From Alphaproteobacteria bacterium (GTDB taxonomy: Bacteria; Pseudomonadota; Alphaproteobacteria; RF32; CAG-239): a stretch of DNA of 64,000 bases. The position numbers were made by a program, and so were the translations under genes. The notes under the pieces are model-generated. The model made no database searches, was not told where the DNA came from, and saw only the letters and a program-made list of their open reading frames with translations. Shown piece by piece: positions 61,911 to 64,000 of the stretch. Position 1 is the stretch's first letter. Each line of letters opens with the position of its first letter. The DNA is taken from contig SUUZ01000005.1 of assembly GCA_015062235.1 (NCBI GenBank), forward strand, positions 27,129 through 91,128, given 5' to 3'.

Positions 61911-63593
61911 TTAAGCATTTTTCTTTAAAGCTTCACCCAAAGCATCACCAAGAGCAGAGTTGCCAGAGTTAGAAGAATATTCCTCTAAAGCTTTTTTCTC
62001 TTCATCAATTTCTAAAGCTTTAATTGACAAATTAACTTTAGAATTCTTCTTATCTACAGATGTAACTTTAGCTTCAACAACATCACCTTCTTTAAAGTTT
62101 GCTGTATTTTGTAAAGATTTTTCTTTAGATAAGTCAGCTTTTTTGATATTTGCTGTTAAACCATTAACATCAACACTAACAACCTTATCATCTACAGCAA
62201 CAACAGTAGCTTTAACGATATCACCTTTTTTGATACCTTCTAAAGCAGCAGCAACTGTATCTTCAGTTAATTGTTTAATGCCCAAGCTAATACGTTCTTT
62301 TTCAACATCAACATCAATAATCTTAGCTTCAATGTCTTGTCCTTTGCTATAATCTTTTACAGCATCTTCGCCTGCTTTATCCCAAGCTATATCAGACAAG
62401 TGAATCATACCATCAATTTCATCAGAAAGACCAACAAACAAACCAAACTCAGTAATGTTTTTAATTTTTCCTTCAATGATAGAACCGACAGGATGCTCTT
62501 CAATATATGCAGCCCAAGGATTTGGTGTACATTGTTTAATACCTAAACTGATACGACGTTTTTCAACATCAACTTCCAAAACCTTAACTTCAACTTCTTG
62601 AGAAGTAGAAACAATTTTTCCTGGATGTACATTTTTACGAGTCCAGCTCATTTCAGAAACATGAACAAGACCTTCAATACCATCTTCCAATTCAACAAAA
62701 GCACCATAATCTGTAATGTTGGTAACTTTACCTGTGTAAATTTCATCAACATTATATTTGCCTTCAACTTTTGCCCAAGGATCAGATTCAAGTTGTTTCA
62801 TACCCAAGCTAATACGTTGATTGTCTTCATTGAACTTAATAACCTGAACTTTAACGGTCTGACCAACGGCCAAAACCTCAGCAGGGTGGTTAATACGGCG
62901 CCAAGAAATATCAGTAACGTGTAACAAACCGTCAACACCGCCCAAATCAATAAATGCACCATAATCTGTGATGTTTTTAACAACACCATCCAAAACAGAG
63001 CCTTCTTTAAGGTCATTAATTAATTCGGCACGAGCTTCAGCTCTTGTTTCTTCCAAAACGACACGACGGGAAACAACGATGTTACCTCTAACTTTGTCCA
63101 TTTTCAAAATCTGGAATGGTTGAACAACACCCATCAAAGGAGTAATATCTCTGATAGGACGAATATCAATTTGTGATCCAGGTAAGAATGCAATTGCACC
63201 ATTTAAATCAACAGTGAAGCCACCTTTGACACGACCAAAGATAACACCATTAACTCTTTCGCCAGCATTAAGAGATTTTTCTAGATCAATCCAAGCTTCT
63301 TCACGACGAGCTTTTTCTCTAGATAATACAATATTACCATCACGGTCTTCATAACGATCAACATAAACTTCAACTACATCGCCGATTTTCAATTCTGGGT
63401 TTTGGCCAAATTCACGCAAAGGAATACGACCCTCAGATTTCAAACCAACGTCAACAGTAGCAAAGTCATTTGTCAAACGGATAATAGTTCCCTTAACAAC
63501 AGAACCTGTGATACCATTGTCGCCAAATTGTTCATTTAACAAAGCTTCAAAGTTTTCATTTGTTTCAGGGATTTTAAATTCAGTATTTGTCAT
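61911..63593 (-). CDS. rpsA: 30S ribosomal protein S1
   Basis: Repeated S1 domains (GVVKNITDYGAFIDLGGVDGLLHVTDISWRRINHPAEVL). Start at MTNTEFKIPETNENFEALLNEQFG. Confidence 0.97.
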   Translation of the reverse strand: MTNTEFKIPETNENFEALLNEQFGDNGITGSVVKGTIIRLTNDFATVDVGLKSEGRIPLREFGQNPELKIGDVVEVYVDRYEDRDGNIVLSREKARREEAWIDLEKSLNAGERVNGVIFGRVKGGFTVDLNGAIAFLPGSQIDIRPIRDITPLMGVVQPFQILKMDKVRGNIVVSRRVVLEETRAEARAELINDLKEGSVLDGVVKNITDYGAFIDLGGVDGLLHVTDISWRRINHPAEVLAVGQTVKVQVIKFNEDNQRISLGMKQLESDPWAKVEGKYNVDEIYTGKVTNITDYGAFVELEDGIEGLVHVSEMSWTRKNVHPGKIVSTSQEVEVKVLEVDVEKRRISLGIKQCTPNPWAAYIEEHPVGSIIEGKIKNITEFGLFVGLSDEIDGMIHLSDIAWDKAGEDAVKDYSKGQDIEAKIIDVDVEKERISLGIKQLTEDTVAAALEGIKKGDIVKATVVAVDDKVVSVDVNGLTANIKKADLSKEKSLQNTANFKEGDVVEAKVTSVDKKNSKVNLSIKALEIDEEKKALEEYSSNSGNSALGDALGEALKKNA

Positions 63594-63684
63594 AAATTTA
63601 AATATTTCTATAAAATGCCAGACCCGATAAAAAATAAAAATTCGGCGGACTTGTGCGGAATTAAAAACAAGGTAAGGTTGCGCA

Positions 63685-63704
63685 CCACACTTACTCAAGT
63701 GTGG
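63685..63704 (-). promoter_or_regulatory. Hairpin in the rpsA upstream region
   Basis: CCACACTT-ACTC-AAGTGTGG about 90 nt upstream of rpsA. Confidence 0.4.
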
Positions 63705-63869
63705 CTATTTATACACATAAATATTTATTTTTCAAGCAAAATTTAAACAACACATCATGATAATGGGAGGTAAAATAGGTGCAAAGATGTTTTTTTATAT
63801 TATAAAATACACTTTATTATTAAAGACAGTAAATATAATAAAATCAATGCATTACAAAACAAAAATATA

Positions 63870-63893
63870 GCGTTTAAACGGTGGTTTAAATGC
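63870..63893 (+). promoter_or_regulatory. Palindromic promoter/leader element, copy C
   Basis: GCGTTTAAAC-GGTG-GTTTAAATGC, one G:T pair. Confidence 0.7.
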
Positions 63894-63939
63894 ACGGTTC
63901 GGGGATTTGAGGACAGATTAAAAAAAGGGAGATAAGGTT

Positions 63940-64000
63940 ATGAGAAAATATTTACTTTTGTGCACAGCTTTAACAATATCATCATCAGCTTATGCAGCTT
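63940..64000 (+). CDS. Exported protein, partial (paralogous N-terminus to 5455-6096)
   Basis: MRKYLLLCTALTISSSAYAA signal peptide after GGGAGA RBS, running off the window. Confidence 0.7.
   Translation, partial: MRKYLLLCTALTISSSAYAA

Overview
AT-rich chromosomal segment of an alphaproteobacterium. The block mutM–enoyl-CoA hydratase–rpsT–dnaA–dnaN–recF is a typical alphaproteobacterial arrangement; gyrB is displaced about 25 kb away. Most of the window is housekeeping: cmk, gyrB, rlmN, CCA-adding enzyme, parE, rpsB, tsf, xth, lolA, HPr/EIIA-Man, tsaB, accA/accD, ihfB, rmuC, dnaK, a Lon-like protease, rpsA, and tRNA-Ala and tRNA-Arg. There is no phage, IS element, CRISPR array or classical defence island that I can support. 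The points worth a second look are: (1) an RquA-like (rhodoquinone) methyltransferase in an operon with an orphan Hpt and a NarL-type regulator, and elsewhere an intact HydF ([FeFe]-hydrogenase maturase), together suggesting anaerobic, mitochondrion-like energy metabolism; (2) a conserved palindrome/leader cassette (ATATAGC-TTTAAAC-GGTG-GTTTAAATGC) in front of two paralogous exported-protein genes and also in front of gyrB; (3) six GANTC sites within about 104 bp upstream of an AIDA-like autotransporter, suggesting methylation-dependent (CcrM-type) control of an adhesin; (4) a nonamer array in the gyrB leader, an RpoH-like dnaK promoter, an rpsB leader structure, a 5'-truncated MFS gene abutting hydF, and several domain-degenerate proteins. 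All homology statements come from reading the sequence; no database search was run.
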